This document shows positions 1 through 6,537 of a stretch of DNA of 7,041 nt, in pieces; position 1 is the first letter of the stretch, and each line of letters opens with the position of its first letter. The position numbers were made by a program, and so were the translations under genes. Origin of the DNA: CAYMJV01 sp964390545 (lineage in GTDB: Bacteria; Desulfobacterota; BSN033; UBA1163); the NCBI GenBank assembly GCA_964390545.1, contig CAYMJV010000099.1:1-7041 (forward strand), read 5' to 3'. Below the pieces are notes generated by a model. That model was not told the origin of the DNA and made no database searches. It saw only the letters and a program-made list of their open reading frames with translations.

Positions 1-1193
1 TACTTCTGTGCCCAGAGATATCCCTCCTGAAGCTCCTGAATGCTTAACTTCTTCGGTCTGAAGACCACATGGCTCATGTCGTAATGGGACCAATCGCGGT
101 CGAGGATCCTCCCCTCCTCCTCCAGCCGCTTTCGGAGAGGAGTGCCCGGAAAGGGGGTGAGAATGGAGAAGGTGGGAAGTTCGATATTGTTTCTCTGGAC
201 AAATTCAACCGTTCTCTTAAAGACAGTCGGATCATCCCCATCAAAGCCGAAGATGAAAGAACCGTGAATGCCAATCCGGTGATTTTGAATGTTTCGAATC
301 AGATCGGACAATTCCCTTGTATCCACAAATCGTTTCGAAACATCATCCAGATTCTCCTGAGTAAGAGACTCAAAACCGATGAAAAGAGAGATACAACCGC
401 TCTCTTGAGCCTTTTTGAGAAGGTCTTCCTTCTTGGCGACCTGGACCGTGGCAAATCCCATCCACTTGACTTCATGGCGTTTGAAGATTTCGAAGAGGTT
501 TAAGGCATAATCCTCCCGAGCCATCACATTGTCATCGGCGAGGAAGAGATATTCTCCCTTCTTTTTTATGATGGAAGAGAGTTCCTGATCCACTTCCTCA
601 AGGGGACGGATTCGATAATGCCTTCCATTGATCGTGGGGACGGAGCAGAAGTCACAGCGGTTTGGGCAGCCTCGTGTTGTCTCAATCGCTTTGAAAATAG
701 GGCTGTAGCGTTTACCCAGAAGTTCCCGCCGTGGAAGGGGCATTTCCTTTAAGTCGCCCCATTCGTGATTTCCATAAAAAGGCTGGAGCCTCCCGGCTTC
801 GAAGTCCTTTAAAACTCTTTCGAACCTCCTCTCCACCTCTCCAATGAAGACGGAATCTGCATGCACCTTTGCCTCATCGGGTAAAAGGCTTGGATGGACT
901 CCCCCCAGGATGACTTTCACTCCTCTTTTTCTGAATCGATCTGCAACTTCATAAGCTCTTTTGCTCACACAGGTTAGGGCAGTAATCCCCACCAAATCGA
1001 CTGCGGATTCGAAATCGATCTCTTCAATCACTTCATTGACAATCTTGACCTCATAATCTTTAGGAAAGAGAGAAGCAAGGATGGTGAGCCCCAGCATCGG
1101 GAAGGGATAAAGGGTATCGTTTGAATACTTGATCCCTTTCTCTCTCGGAAAAATGAGGAGAACTTTTTTTAAATGCGGAGTATTCTTAGTCAT
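1..1193 (-). CDS. B12-binding-domain radical SAM protein, 3' end truncated by window edge
   Basis: About 397 codons are visible from the ATG at 1193-1191 and the frame stays open to base 1. The N-terminal part (roughly residues 8-135) is a Rossmann-like cobalamin-binding fold, with the KVLLIF first strand and the VILGGVHPSLLPDEA and FIGEVE motifs of this superfamily. I see no DxHxxG cobalamin-ligand motif. The radical SAM [4Fe-4S] motif is CPNRCDFC, with cysteines at about 176, 180 and 183, followed by the ADDN, FIGFES and FSILTPFPGTPL core-barrel motifs. The end (RDWSHYDMSHVVFRPKKLS, then LQEGY) resembles the DUF4070-type C-terminus common in this family, so little is probably missing. An in-frame TGA lies just upstream of the chosen start, which supports it, although no clear Shine-Dalgarno is present. 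Substrate unknown; the family includes methyltransferases and cyclases acting on lipids, cofactors and natural products. It follows a second B12-radical SAM gene in the same direction across a 161-bp repeat-bearing spacer. Confidence 0.9.
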   Translation of the reverse strand, partial: MTKNTPHLKKVLLIFPREKGIKYSNDTLYPFPMLGLTILASLFPKDYEVKIVNEVIEEIDFESAVDLVGITALTCVSKRAYEVADRFRKRGVKVILGGVHPSLLPDEAKVHADSVFIGEVERRFERVLKDFEAGRLQPFYGNHEWGDLKEMPLPRRELLGKRYSPIFKAIETTRGCPNRCDFCSVPTINGRHYRIRPLEEVDQELSSIIKKKGEYLFLADDNVMAREDYALNLFEIFKRHEVKWMGFATVQVAKKEDLLKKAQESGCISLFIGFESLTQENLDDVSKRFVDTRELSDLIRNIQNHRIGIHGSFIFGFDGDDPTVFKRTVEFVQRNNIELPTFSILTPFPGTPLRKRLEEEGRILDRDWSHYDMSHVVFRPKKLSIQELQEGYLWAQK

Positions 1194-1234
1194 TCGATTT
1201 TTAATCCATCAAGTTATTGGGGCAACGATTTTTA

Positions 1235-1259
1235 TAGCGCAACCTAAAGGTTGCGCTAC
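1235..1259 (-). repeat. REP-like hairpin with GTAG foot (copy A)
   Basis: Read on the minus strand, GTAG (1259-1256) leads into a perfect 10-bp stem. Arms 1258-1249 (TAGCGCAACC) and 1244-1235 (GGTTGCGCTA) are separated by a TTTA loop. A GTAG tetranucleotide at the 5' foot of a hairpin is the hallmark of REP sequences mobilised by RAYT/TnpA-REP transposases, so this is probably a REP-type element. No T-run follows on either strand, so it does not look like an intrinsic terminator. Confidence 0.7.
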
Positions 1260-1272
1260 ATGCCTTTGATTT

Positions 1273-1315
1273 CGCAGGCTGAAGCCCCTGCCTACCGGCA
1301 GGCAGGTGCGCCTAC
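1273..1315 (-). repeat. REP-like hairpin interrupted by a 20-bp palindrome (copy B)
   Basis: On the minus strand: GTAG (1315-1312), a G, then CGCA (1310-1307), a 20-bp near-palindrome (1306-1287), GGCTTCAGCC (1286-1277) and TGCG (1276-1273). Deleting the 20 bp joins CGCA to GGCTTCAGCCTGCG and restores a perfect 7-bp stem (CGCAGGC/GCCTGCG) with a TTCA loop. The 20-bp unit differs at one base from the perfect palindrome at 6549-6568. It is therefore best read as a secondary insertion into a REP-like hairpin. Confidence 0.75.
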
Positions 1316-1330
1316 AACTCTTTTATTTTG

Positions 1331-1358
1331 CCTCAAACCTCTATCCTCAAACCTTTAC
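1331..1358. repeat. Imperfect 14-bp tandem duplication over a stop codon
   Basis: Two adjacent 14-mers, 1331-1344 and 1345-1358, agree at 12 of 14 positions and share the CCTCAAACCT core (AGGTTTGAGG on the minus strand). The second copy contains the TAA stop (1357-1355) of the radical SAM gene that ends here. A similar AGGTT-containing duplication covers the stop codon at 6610-6612. Confidence 0.6.
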
Positions 1359-2779
1359 CCTTCTTCAAGGTTGGGTTGTTTCCACGGTCTTCGGGTTGCG
1401 TTTTCCCAGACATATCGAAGGATGAGCCGGTAGGCCATCCGCTTGAATGGATTCGGATCGAGGAAAGCGCCCAGGAGGATTCTCGGCTGGGTATAGAACT
1501 TTTTCAGATAAGCCTGTTGAAGGCGGTGGATCTCTTCAGCCGACAGGAACTGTGTATCCATAATGGGATGCATGAAATCGTATTTCCCGAAATCCCTCTC
1601 CCGGATCCTTCCCAGTCGCTCCGCTTCTTCAAAGTATCTCGTCCCCGGCAGGGGAGTGGTCAGGGTGAGGATCAGAAAGTCACTCTGGTGTTTCACAAAT
1701 TGGAAGACTTCCTTGAGCGATTCTTCAGAATCGTTCCAATCCCCGCACATAATGTTGGCCATGACCATAATCTTATTTCCTCTGAGAATATCGATGGCCT
1801 TCTGAGCCATCTCTCTCGATTGCTGCTTATCGTATCGACTCAGGACGTCCGGGTGGATGCTCTCAATGCCCAGCATCACTTCATAGAGACCCAGACGTCT
1901 CATCTCCGGGATGAGATCTTCGTCTCGGAGAATGTCCTTGATCCGGGATTGAAACCAGAAGTTGATCCGAAGACCAGACGTCCCAAGTTCTTGAAGGAAC
2001 TCTTCCACCCTCTTTCGATTCCAGTTGAAGGTATTTTCATTGAAAACAAAAAGGCTCTTTCCATAACGGCGCTGGAGAAAGGAAATCTCCTCCACCACCT
2101 TCTTTCCACTTCGCCCTCTCCAAACCCCTTCCCAGAATTGCGTCTCCGAACAGTAAGCACAGTGATCTCCACAGCCCCGGCTGGTGGAGATTCCAAAGGC
2201 CCTCTTTCCCATCCCGTGCCAGTAATAGGCCTCGCTTTCCATATCAACCAGATGGTAGGCAGGAAGAGGAAGGGAATCTATGTTGGGGATGAGAGAATAT
2301 CTCTCCTGAAGGATGACTTTCCCATCTTCTCTGAAGGCAACTCCTCTGACTTCCTTGCCATTCCTTCCTCCGGATAAGTTCTGGAGGAGTTTAAGAAGGG
2401 CAATTTCGCCCTCTCCCAAAACAACGTAATCGAGATCCTCTATCTCTTTTAGAATGGGTTCAGCCATCAGGGTAAAGTGGCTTCCGCCTGCCACGATCTT
2501 TGCCTCAGGGGAGAGTCTTCGACAGAGAGAGATGGTCTGAAGAGCCTCTGGAGAGAGACAGGTGGCAGAACAGGTGACGCCAATAACATCAGCCTTCGCT
2601 GTTGAAACGGAATCTGCCATACCCTTCCACGAGTTCCTGAGAGCTGTGCCATCAAGAACCTGAACCTCAATTCCTTCTCTCTCCAGATAGGCGGCTAATT
2701 GGAGGAGCCCGAAGGAAGGGGTCCACATCCGAAGACCTGGAAAGATTTGATGGGGAGGATCAATCAGAAGGACCTTCAT
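1355..2779 (-). CDS. B12-binding-domain radical SAM protein
   Basis: The encoded protein has 474 residues. It starts MKVLLIDPP, the typical first strand of the cobalamin-binding domain (about residues 1-140, with GVTCSAT near 67 and VAGGSHFTL near 97). Then comes a radical SAM barrel with the CGDHCAYC cluster motif (Cys 203, 207, 210), FNENTFNW, LGIES, and the LTLTTPLPGT segment typical of the family. No DxHxxG cobalamin-ligand motif is visible, so the cobalamin may be bound base-off without a His ligand, or the domain may be vestigial. The C-terminal part (about 400-474) is Arg/Lys-rich. The start is one base from a 100-N gap, so its ribosome binding site and the distance to the upstream thioesterase gene are unknown. 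It resembles class B radical SAM enzymes (BchE, Hpn-type) only at superfamily level; substrate not assignable. It is not a copy of the downstream radical SAM gene, since the sequences differ outside the motifs. Confidence 0.92.
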   Translation of the reverse strand: MKVLLIDPPHQIFPGLRMWTPSFGLLQLAAYLEREGIEVQVLDGTALRNSWKGMADSVSTAKADVIGVTCSATCLSPEALQTISLCRRLSPEAKIVAGGSHFTLMAEPILKEIEDLDYVVLGEGEIALLKLLQNLSGGRNGKEVRGVAFREDGKVILQERYSLIPNIDSLPLPAYHLVDMESEAYYWHGMGKRAFGISTSRGCGDHCAYCSETQFWEGVWRGRSGKKVVEEISFLQRRYGKSLFVFNENTFNWNRKRVEEFLQELGTSGLRINFWFQSRIKDILRDEDLIPEMRRLGLYEVMLGIESIHPDVLSRYDKQQSREMAQKAIDILRGNKIMVMANIMCGDWNDSEESLKEVFQFVKHQSDFLILTLTTPLPGTRYFEEAERLGRIRERDFGKYDFMHPIMDTQFLSAEEIHRLQQAYLKKFYTQPRILLGAFLDPNPFKRMAYRLILRYVWENATRRPWKQPNLEEG

Positions 2780-2780
2780 A

Positions 2781-2880
2781 NNNNNNNNNNNNNNNNNNNN
2801 NNNNNNNNNNNNNNNNNNNNNNNNNNNNNNNNNNNNNNNNNNNNNNNNNNNNNNNNNNNNNNNNNNNNNNNNNNNNNNNN
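2781..2880. other. Assembly gap (100 N)
   Basis: A run of exactly 100 N, which is the conventional scaffold placeholder and not a measured length. It separates the thioesterase stop (2882) from the radical SAM start (2779), so further genes could be missing here. Contiguity of the two gene groups rests on scaffolding alone. Confidence 0.95.
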
Positions 2881-2881
2881 A

Positions 2882-3304
2882 TTAGACTTCTAAATACTTT
2901 CTCATGGCTTCGATGCTTTCGAAGACCTCTGGAGGAACCCGATAAAGAAGGGTTCCGTTGAGATCGGTGAGGACATGGGTGGTCGAGCCCGTGGCCAAAA
3001 CCTTTTCATTTTCTTTTTGGAGAACTCGATAGTGAAAAATCAGTTTGGCCACTTCTGTTCTCTCCATCGTCGTCTGGATGATCAACGAATCTCCAAAGGT
3101 GGCAGGAAGTTTGAACTGACAGGTCAACTCGACAACGGGTGCCAAGAGATCCCTCTCCTTGAGTTGAAGAGGACCGAGGCGGAAACGCTCAGTCAGGTCG
3201 TTTCGGCCGGCTTCGAACCAGCCAATATAGTGACCATGCCAGACAACTCCATAAGCATCGACTTCATAAAATCGAACCTGAAGGGGCGTCTCATGATATC
3301 TCAT
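2882..3304 (-). CDS. 4HBT-family acyl-CoA/acyl-ACP thioesterase (YbgC/FadM-like)
   Basis: A 140-residue single hotdog-fold protein, the usual length for the 4-hydroxybenzoyl-CoA thioesterase family. The N-terminal signature RFYEVDAYGVVWHGHYIGWFE matches the family active-site helix: Asp16 is the expected catalytic aspartate, with His23, Tyr26, Glu31 and Arg34 in the conserved positions. It would hydrolyse an acyl- or aryl-thioester of CoA or ACP in the cytoplasm. The start at 3304 is supported by AAAAGG six bases upstream, and the gene begins 13 nt after the stop of the FabD-like acyltransferase, so the two are almost certainly co-transcribed. Beside an ACP and an acyltransferase it may release the finished acyl chain or clear mis-acylated carrier. 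Similar thioesterases occur in aryl-polyene-type lipid clusters. The substrate cannot be read from the sequence. Confidence 0.9.
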   Translation of the reverse strand: MRYHETPLQVRFYEVDAYGVVWHGHYIGWFEAGRNDLTERFRLGPLQLKERDLLAPVVELTCQFKLPATFGDSLIIQTTMERTEVAKLIFHYRVLQKENEKVLATGSTTHVLTDLNGTLLYRVPPEVFESIEAMRKYLEV

Positions 3305-3310
3305 CTTCTG

Positions 3311-3316
3311 CCTTTT
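3311..3316 (-). promoter_or_regulatory. Ribosome binding site for the thioesterase gene
   Basis: AAAAGG on the minus strand, six bases before the ATG at 3304-3302, lies inside the 13-nt spacer after the upstream stop. It fixes the thioesterase start. Confidence 0.65.
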
Positions 3317-3317
3317 C

Positions 3318-4229
3318 TTACAGGGATTCTCCTGCAGAGAAAACCTCTGCCTCCCGATGGATCCATCGTATCAGTTTGGTCAGAGTGGCCTCCTGTCCTA
3401 CTTCGATGAACTGGGTCACCCCTTCCTGGATCAACCTCTCCACGCATCGATCCCAATAAACGGGTTGCCCGATTTCAAGGCAGAGAAAATCTTTGATCTC
3501 AACTTTTTCCAACGGCTTAACGGTCCAGTGATTGAGCAGAGGGAATTTGGGTGGGCGGATCTCAATCTCTTTCAAGATGTGCTGAATCTCTTCCTTTAAG
3601 GAGAGAAGGGATGGGGAATGTAGAGCCGTATGAAAGGGAAGCCGAGAAGCGGAGATCGCTTTTCTTGAGAGAGCCAGGGAAATAGCTTTCTCTACCCCTT
3701 TTTCCTCCCCAGAAAGGACATAATGCATAGAGCCATTATAGTTGGCAATGGAAAGGTGGTGACCATTGAGATCAGAACAGATCTTTCCAATCTCTTCTAA
3801 AGTTAACCCGATGACGCTGGCCAAACCACCCCGGTGCAGGGATCCCTCTCTTTCGAGAAGCCTTCCGATGGATTCGGTGATGAAGAGGCCTTCTTCAAAA
3901 GTGATTGCTTCAGAGGCAGCCAGCGCAGCATAGATCCCCATGCTGTGTTCGGCTAAGACATCCGGGACCCATCCGGCAGCCCGCAACCGATAGAAGTGAA
4001 TCATGGAAAGGAGGTAGGTCGATATCTGGAGTTTGAGATTAAACCCAATGTCTTCTTCCTCTCCTTTGAAAGAGAATTGGAGAAAATCAAACCGGGTCAG
4101 TCTGGAAGCCTTTTCAGTCCACTCTCGAAAATGGGGATCCTTTTTCAGCGGGTGGTGATCCTCCAAGATGACTCGGTCTCGGAGTTGACCGGGAAAACAG
4201 AAAGCTGTTTTCCCTTTGCGATTCATCAT
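3318..4229 (-). CDS. FabD-like acyltransferase (acyl-CoA:ACP transacylase) with altered specificity residues
   Basis: A 303-residue stand-alone acyltransferase of the malonyl-CoA:ACP transacylase fold, close to the usual FabD length. Visible landmarks are FPGQ (Gln15, oxyanion hole), the nucleophile elbow AEHSMG (Ser96), IANYNG (near 161) with VLSG (near 171), the catalytic-His region LPFHTALH (His200), and the C-terminal IEVGQEATLTKLIRWI. In FabD the malonyl carboxylate is held by an Arg 25 residues after the catalytic Ser; counting without gaps that position here is Ile121. The elbow is also EHSMG instead of GHSLG. Loss of this Arg is known in acyltransferases that take monocarboxylic acyl groups, so I infer that it loads a non-malonyl acyl unit onto the neighbouring ACP. 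Its ATG overlaps the ACP stop as ATGA, indicating translational coupling. A second ATG directly follows the first and could also be used. An AGGG/AAGG sequence lies within the ACP 3' end. Confidence 0.88.
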   Translation of the reverse strand: MMNRKGKTAFCFPGQLRDRVILEDHHPLKKDPHFREWTEKASRLTRFDFLQFSFKGEEEDIGFNLKLQISTYLLSMIHFYRLRAAGWVPDVLAEHSMGIYAALAASEAITFEEGLFITESIGRLLEREGSLHRGGLASVIGLTLEEIGKICSDLNGHHLSIANYNGSMHYVLSGEEKGVEKAISLALSRKAISASRLPFHTALHSPSLLSLKEEIQHILKEIEIRPPKFPLLNHWTVKPLEKVEIKDFLCLEIGQPVYWDRCVERLIQEGVTQFIEVGQEATLTKLIRWIHREAEVFSAGESL

Positions 4230-4498
4230 ACCTTGCCCTGTTGCTCTAATACATATTGAGCCATCGTCCTGACCGATTGGAAGACCTTTTTCCCAACCTC
4301 CGCATCGGGGATGATGACCCCAAACTCCTTCTCCAGACCCAGAACCAGCTCGAGGGCATCGATGGAGTCCAGTCCGAGTCCCTCGCCGAAGAGGGGGGCA
4401 TTGCTTTCAATCATTTCAGGTGTCATATCCACAAGCTTCAATCTCGTGATAATAAGCTGTTTGATCTTTTCGATCAGATTGTTGGTTGGTTCAACCAT
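4226..4498 (-). CDS. Acyl carrier protein
   Basis: A 90-residue acidic four-helix carrier protein. The phosphopantetheine attachment site is the GLDSIDALEL motif, with Ser45 as the modified residue. The surroundings (APLFGEGLGLDSIDALELVLGL begins near residue 34; KEFG near 57) match ACPs of specialised fatty-acid, polyketide or aryl-polyene clusters more than housekeeping AcpP, whose motif is usually GADSLD. It would carry the acyl intermediate between the FabD-like loading enzyme encoded immediately downstream (4-nt overlap) and the LpxL-type acyltransferase encoded upstream. A strong GAGGAG precedes the start. The distance to the acyltransferase gene is hidden by the 100-N gap. Identification as an ACP is firm; the acyl group it carries is unknown. 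Confidence 0.95.
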   Translation of the reverse strand: MVEPTNNLIEKIKQLIITRLKLVDMTPEMIESNAPLFGEGLGLDSIDALELVLGLEKEFGVIIPDAEVGKKVFQSVRTMAQYVLEQQGKV

Positions 4499-4502
4499 GC
4501 TT

Positions 4503-4508
4503 CTCCTC
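4503..4508 (-). promoter_or_regulatory. Ribosome binding site for the ACP gene
   Basis: GAGGAG on the minus strand, four bases before the ATG at 4498-4496. It is the strongest Shine-Dalgarno in the window, as expected for an abundant carrier protein. Confidence 0.75.
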
Positions 4509-4515
4509 TTCCGCC

Positions 4516-4615
4516 NNNNNNNNNNNNNNNNNNNNNNNNNNNNNNNNNNNNNNNNNNNNNNNNNNNNNNNNNNNNNNNNNNNNNNNNNNNNNNNNNNNNN
4601 NNNNNNNNNNNNNNN
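4516..4615. other. Assembly gap (100 N)
   Basis: Exactly 100 N, a placeholder of unknown real length. It hides the 3' end of the LpxL-type acyltransferase gene and anything between it and the ACP. A continuous reading frame across the N run (down to 4474) is an artefact and should not be taken as a fused gene. Confidence 0.95.
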
Positions 4616-5529
4616 TTATTTTGATTCCAATAGGAAAAGAAATTATACCATTGATCCGGGTATTTTTCGATATACCCCTCAAATTTTTTGATTAAGTTTT
4701 CCATCCCTTTTCGAAGGATCGCTTCCCGGTCTCCCCTTGTGGAGGATTCGAAATAGATAGGGGCTTCGATGATACCCCGATACTTCCGGCTTTGCTCCAT
4801 CACCACAAAGACTGGAAGGACGGCGGCTCCCGTCGCCATGGCGATGACGCCTACCCCGATGGGGAAAAGGGTCTCTTTGCCGAAAAACTCAAAGATCATG
4901 GTCTTTTGAGACTCGATCCGGTCACCCAGCATGGCAACAATTTCATTCTGACGTAGGGCCTTCAACACATCCAGAATGGCCATTGGAGAGTCATCTTTCG
5001 GATCGATATAGAGATTTTTTATCTTTCGACTTTTCCTCATCTCTTCCCGAAAAGACTTCGTATCCCGATCCCTCTCATCCAGGGTGAGGACACTAAGCTT
5101 TCCTCCTCTAAAGGAGAAGAGAAGTCCTCCGATCTCCCAATTTCCGAGGTGAGGGGTAATGCAGATGACCCCTTTCCCTCTTTGAAGGGCTTCGATCATA
5201 TATTCTCCCCCTACCTCCTCCTCGATCCATCGCGCCTTATTCGAGGGGCGGAGACGATGCATCACCATATAGTCTAAAAGATATTGTCCATAATTCTGAA
5301 AGGTTTTTCGTGTGATCACACCGATCCTTCCATTCGACCATCTTCCTCTGCCAATCCCTTCGATATTCCTACGCACGTTGGCCCTTGTCTTTCTCATCAG
5401 GAGATAGAAGAGGTCTCCCCCAATAATGCTGAAAAATTTCTGTATCGGCCGAGGGATAAGGGTGGAACAGAATTGAAAGAAAAAGAGGTAAATGAATCGA
5501 TTGAGGGATTGGGGGTAGCGCTCCTCCAT
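4616..5529 (-). CDS. LpxL/HtrB-type lysophospholipid/lipid A acyltransferase, 3' end in assembly gap
   Basis: 304 complete codons are visible before the gap. A hydrophobic N-terminal stretch (about residues 11-26, FIYLFFFQFC) is the usual membrane anchor. The catalytic HX4(D/E) motif is HLGNWE (His127, Glu132), preceded by GKGVICITP. GDRIES near 202 and FFGKETLFPIGV near 215 occupy the second conserved block, and the end QWYNFFSYW is the typical C-terminal motif of the family. Only a few residues are therefore likely lost in the gap. Members transfer acyl chains from acyl-ACP to a lipid acceptor at the cytoplasmic membrane face, which fits the ACP gene downstream. I chose the ATG at 5529 because AAGG precedes it by five bases and it starts 7 nt after the activase stop. 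An in-frame ATG at 5553 would overlap the activase and lacks a ribosome binding site. The acceptor (lipid A, phospholipid or an aryl-polyene-type lipid) is not determinable. Confidence 0.88.
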
Positions 5530-5534
5530 GTCAA

Positions 5535-5538
5535 CCTT
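5535..5538 (-). promoter_or_regulatory. Ribosome binding site deciding the acyltransferase start
   Basis: AAGG on the minus strand overlaps the TAA stop of the activase gene and sits five bases before the ATG at 5529. The alternative upstream ATG at 5553 has no purine-rich site, so this favours the shorter protein and suggests translational coupling to the activase. Confidence 0.55.
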
Positions 5539-6511
5539 ACTTCCCTTTGGCATGGGGGTCTGAAGAGGATGGACGATAGCGTTCGCACAGATCGCCCCAG
5601 CAGGCAACGACCCGATGGTCGACGATGAGTTGAACCACTTCACATTGATTCCCACATTCACTGCATTCAAACCCCCGTGTGGAACAGGATTTTTGTGGAA
5701 GGTCAAATCCTCTGAACTGGGTTTGAGAAGGTCTTGCCTTCTTGACCAGCTTGGCCACCCCAATGGCTCCCATGACATCATAATGTTCCGGAATAATCAA
5801 AGCAGTGTTCAACTCCCTTTCAAAGGCGATCTGGATGCCCCGGTTGGCTGCCACGCCTCCCTGAAAGACAATAGGGGTGAGGATTTCCTTCCCGCGGCAG
5901 ACATTGTTGAGATAATTTGTCACCAGAGAATCACAGAGCCCGGCCACAATATCCTCGACCGTATGGCCCATCTGCTGTTTATGGATCATATCTGTCTCAG
6001 CGAAAACCGTGCATCGCCCCGCAATACGGACAGGATGATTTGCCTTGAAGGCAAGATTCCCAAATGCCTCAATGGAGATTCCAAGCCTTGCGGCCTGCTG
6101 GTCTAAGAAAGAGCCCGTCCCTGCTGCACAGACCGTATTCATGGCGAAGTCAACAACAACTCCATTTCTCAATACAATGACCTTCGAATCCTGTCCTCCG
6201 ATTTCGATAATGGTTCTTGCTCCAGCTAATAGATCGATCACGGCTATAGAATGAGCTGTGATCTCATTCTTAATGATGTCCGCTCCCACCAGGTAACCGG
6301 CCAGATGTCGAGCGCTACCCGTCGTGGCCACCCCTTCGACGGGGACCCTATCCCCCAGCTGAACCAGAACGTCCCTCATCCCCTGCTGAATGGCTTCAAT
6401 GGGACGGCCACTGTTCCGGAGATAGACTTTGGATAAGACTTCCTCTCTCTCATTGATCACCACCATCTTCGTGGTGATGGAGCCAACGTCAATGCCTAAG
6501 TAATAACCCAT
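5537..6511 (-). CDS. Acyl-CoA dehydratase activase (HgdC/BcrA-like ASKHA ATPase) with C-terminal Cys-rich module
   Basis: A 324-residue ATP-driven electron donor of the BadF/BadG/BcrA/BcrD family. Family members form a dimer bridged by one [4Fe-4S] cluster and use ATP hydrolysis to push a low-potential electron into a partner dehydratase or reductase. Visible landmarks are the phosphate-1 loop GIDVGSITTK (residues 6-15), IGGQDSK (104-110), the two cluster ligands NTVCAAGTG (Cys128) and GRCTVFAETD (Cys167), and QGGVAANRG (217-225). Classical HgdC-type activators are about 260-270 residues. This one carries an extra tail of about 55 residues with FECSECGNQCEV (Cys283, 286, 290) and ACWGDLCERY (Cys304, 309), plus Cys276. 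That tail is typical of activases paired with, or fused to, COG3580/DUF2229 proteins, and exactly such a gene lies just upstream. The start has no evident Shine-Dalgarno, and the 98-bp spacer before it holds a REP-like repeat. Its true substrate partner is unknown. Confidence 0.93.
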   Translation of the reverse strand: MGYYLGIDVGSITTKMVVINEREEVLSKVYLRNSGRPIEAIQQGMRDVLVQLGDRVPVEGVATTGSARHLAGYLVGADIIKNEITAHSIAVIDLLAGARTIIEIGGQDSKVIVLRNGVVVDFAMNTVCAAGTGSFLDQQAARLGISIEAFGNLAFKANHPVRIAGRCTVFAETDMIHKQQMGHTVEDIVAGLCDSLVTNYLNNVCRGKEILTPIVFQGGVAANRGIQIAFERELNTALIIPEHYDVMGAIGVAKLVKKARPSQTQFRGFDLPQKSCSTRGFECSECGNQCEVVQLIVDHRVVACWGDLCERYRPSSSDPHAKGK

Positions 6512-6537
6512 ATTTGTAAATTTCGAATTTAGGATTC

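Noticed and set aside
69..503. 144-codon plus-strand frame, and similar frames at 2975-3409, 3996-4259, 5615-6106
   Set aside because: All lie opposite well-supported minus-strand genes and have no family motifs or ribosome binding sites. They are shadows of the coding strand.
1228..1240. TATAAA on the minus strand as a -10 promoter box for the left radical SAM gene
   Set aside because: No convincing -35 element is present at the right distance, because that position falls inside the hairpin. The TATAAA string alone is too weak.
1235..1258. Perfect hairpin as a rho-independent terminator
   Set aside because: Neither strand has a T-run after the stem (minus strand continues ATAAAAATC). The GTAG foot fits a REP-like element better.
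1328..2377. 349-codon open frame on the plus strand
   Set aside because: It is antisense to the radical SAM gene, which has clear family motifs throughout. Its translation shows no recognisable domain.
4474..5781. 435-residue minus-strand frame spanning the N gap and extending upstream of the acyltransferase start
   Set aside because: The downstream part is translated N and the upstream extension overlaps the activase gene in another frame. The acyltransferase homology begins near 5529, where there is a ribosome binding site.
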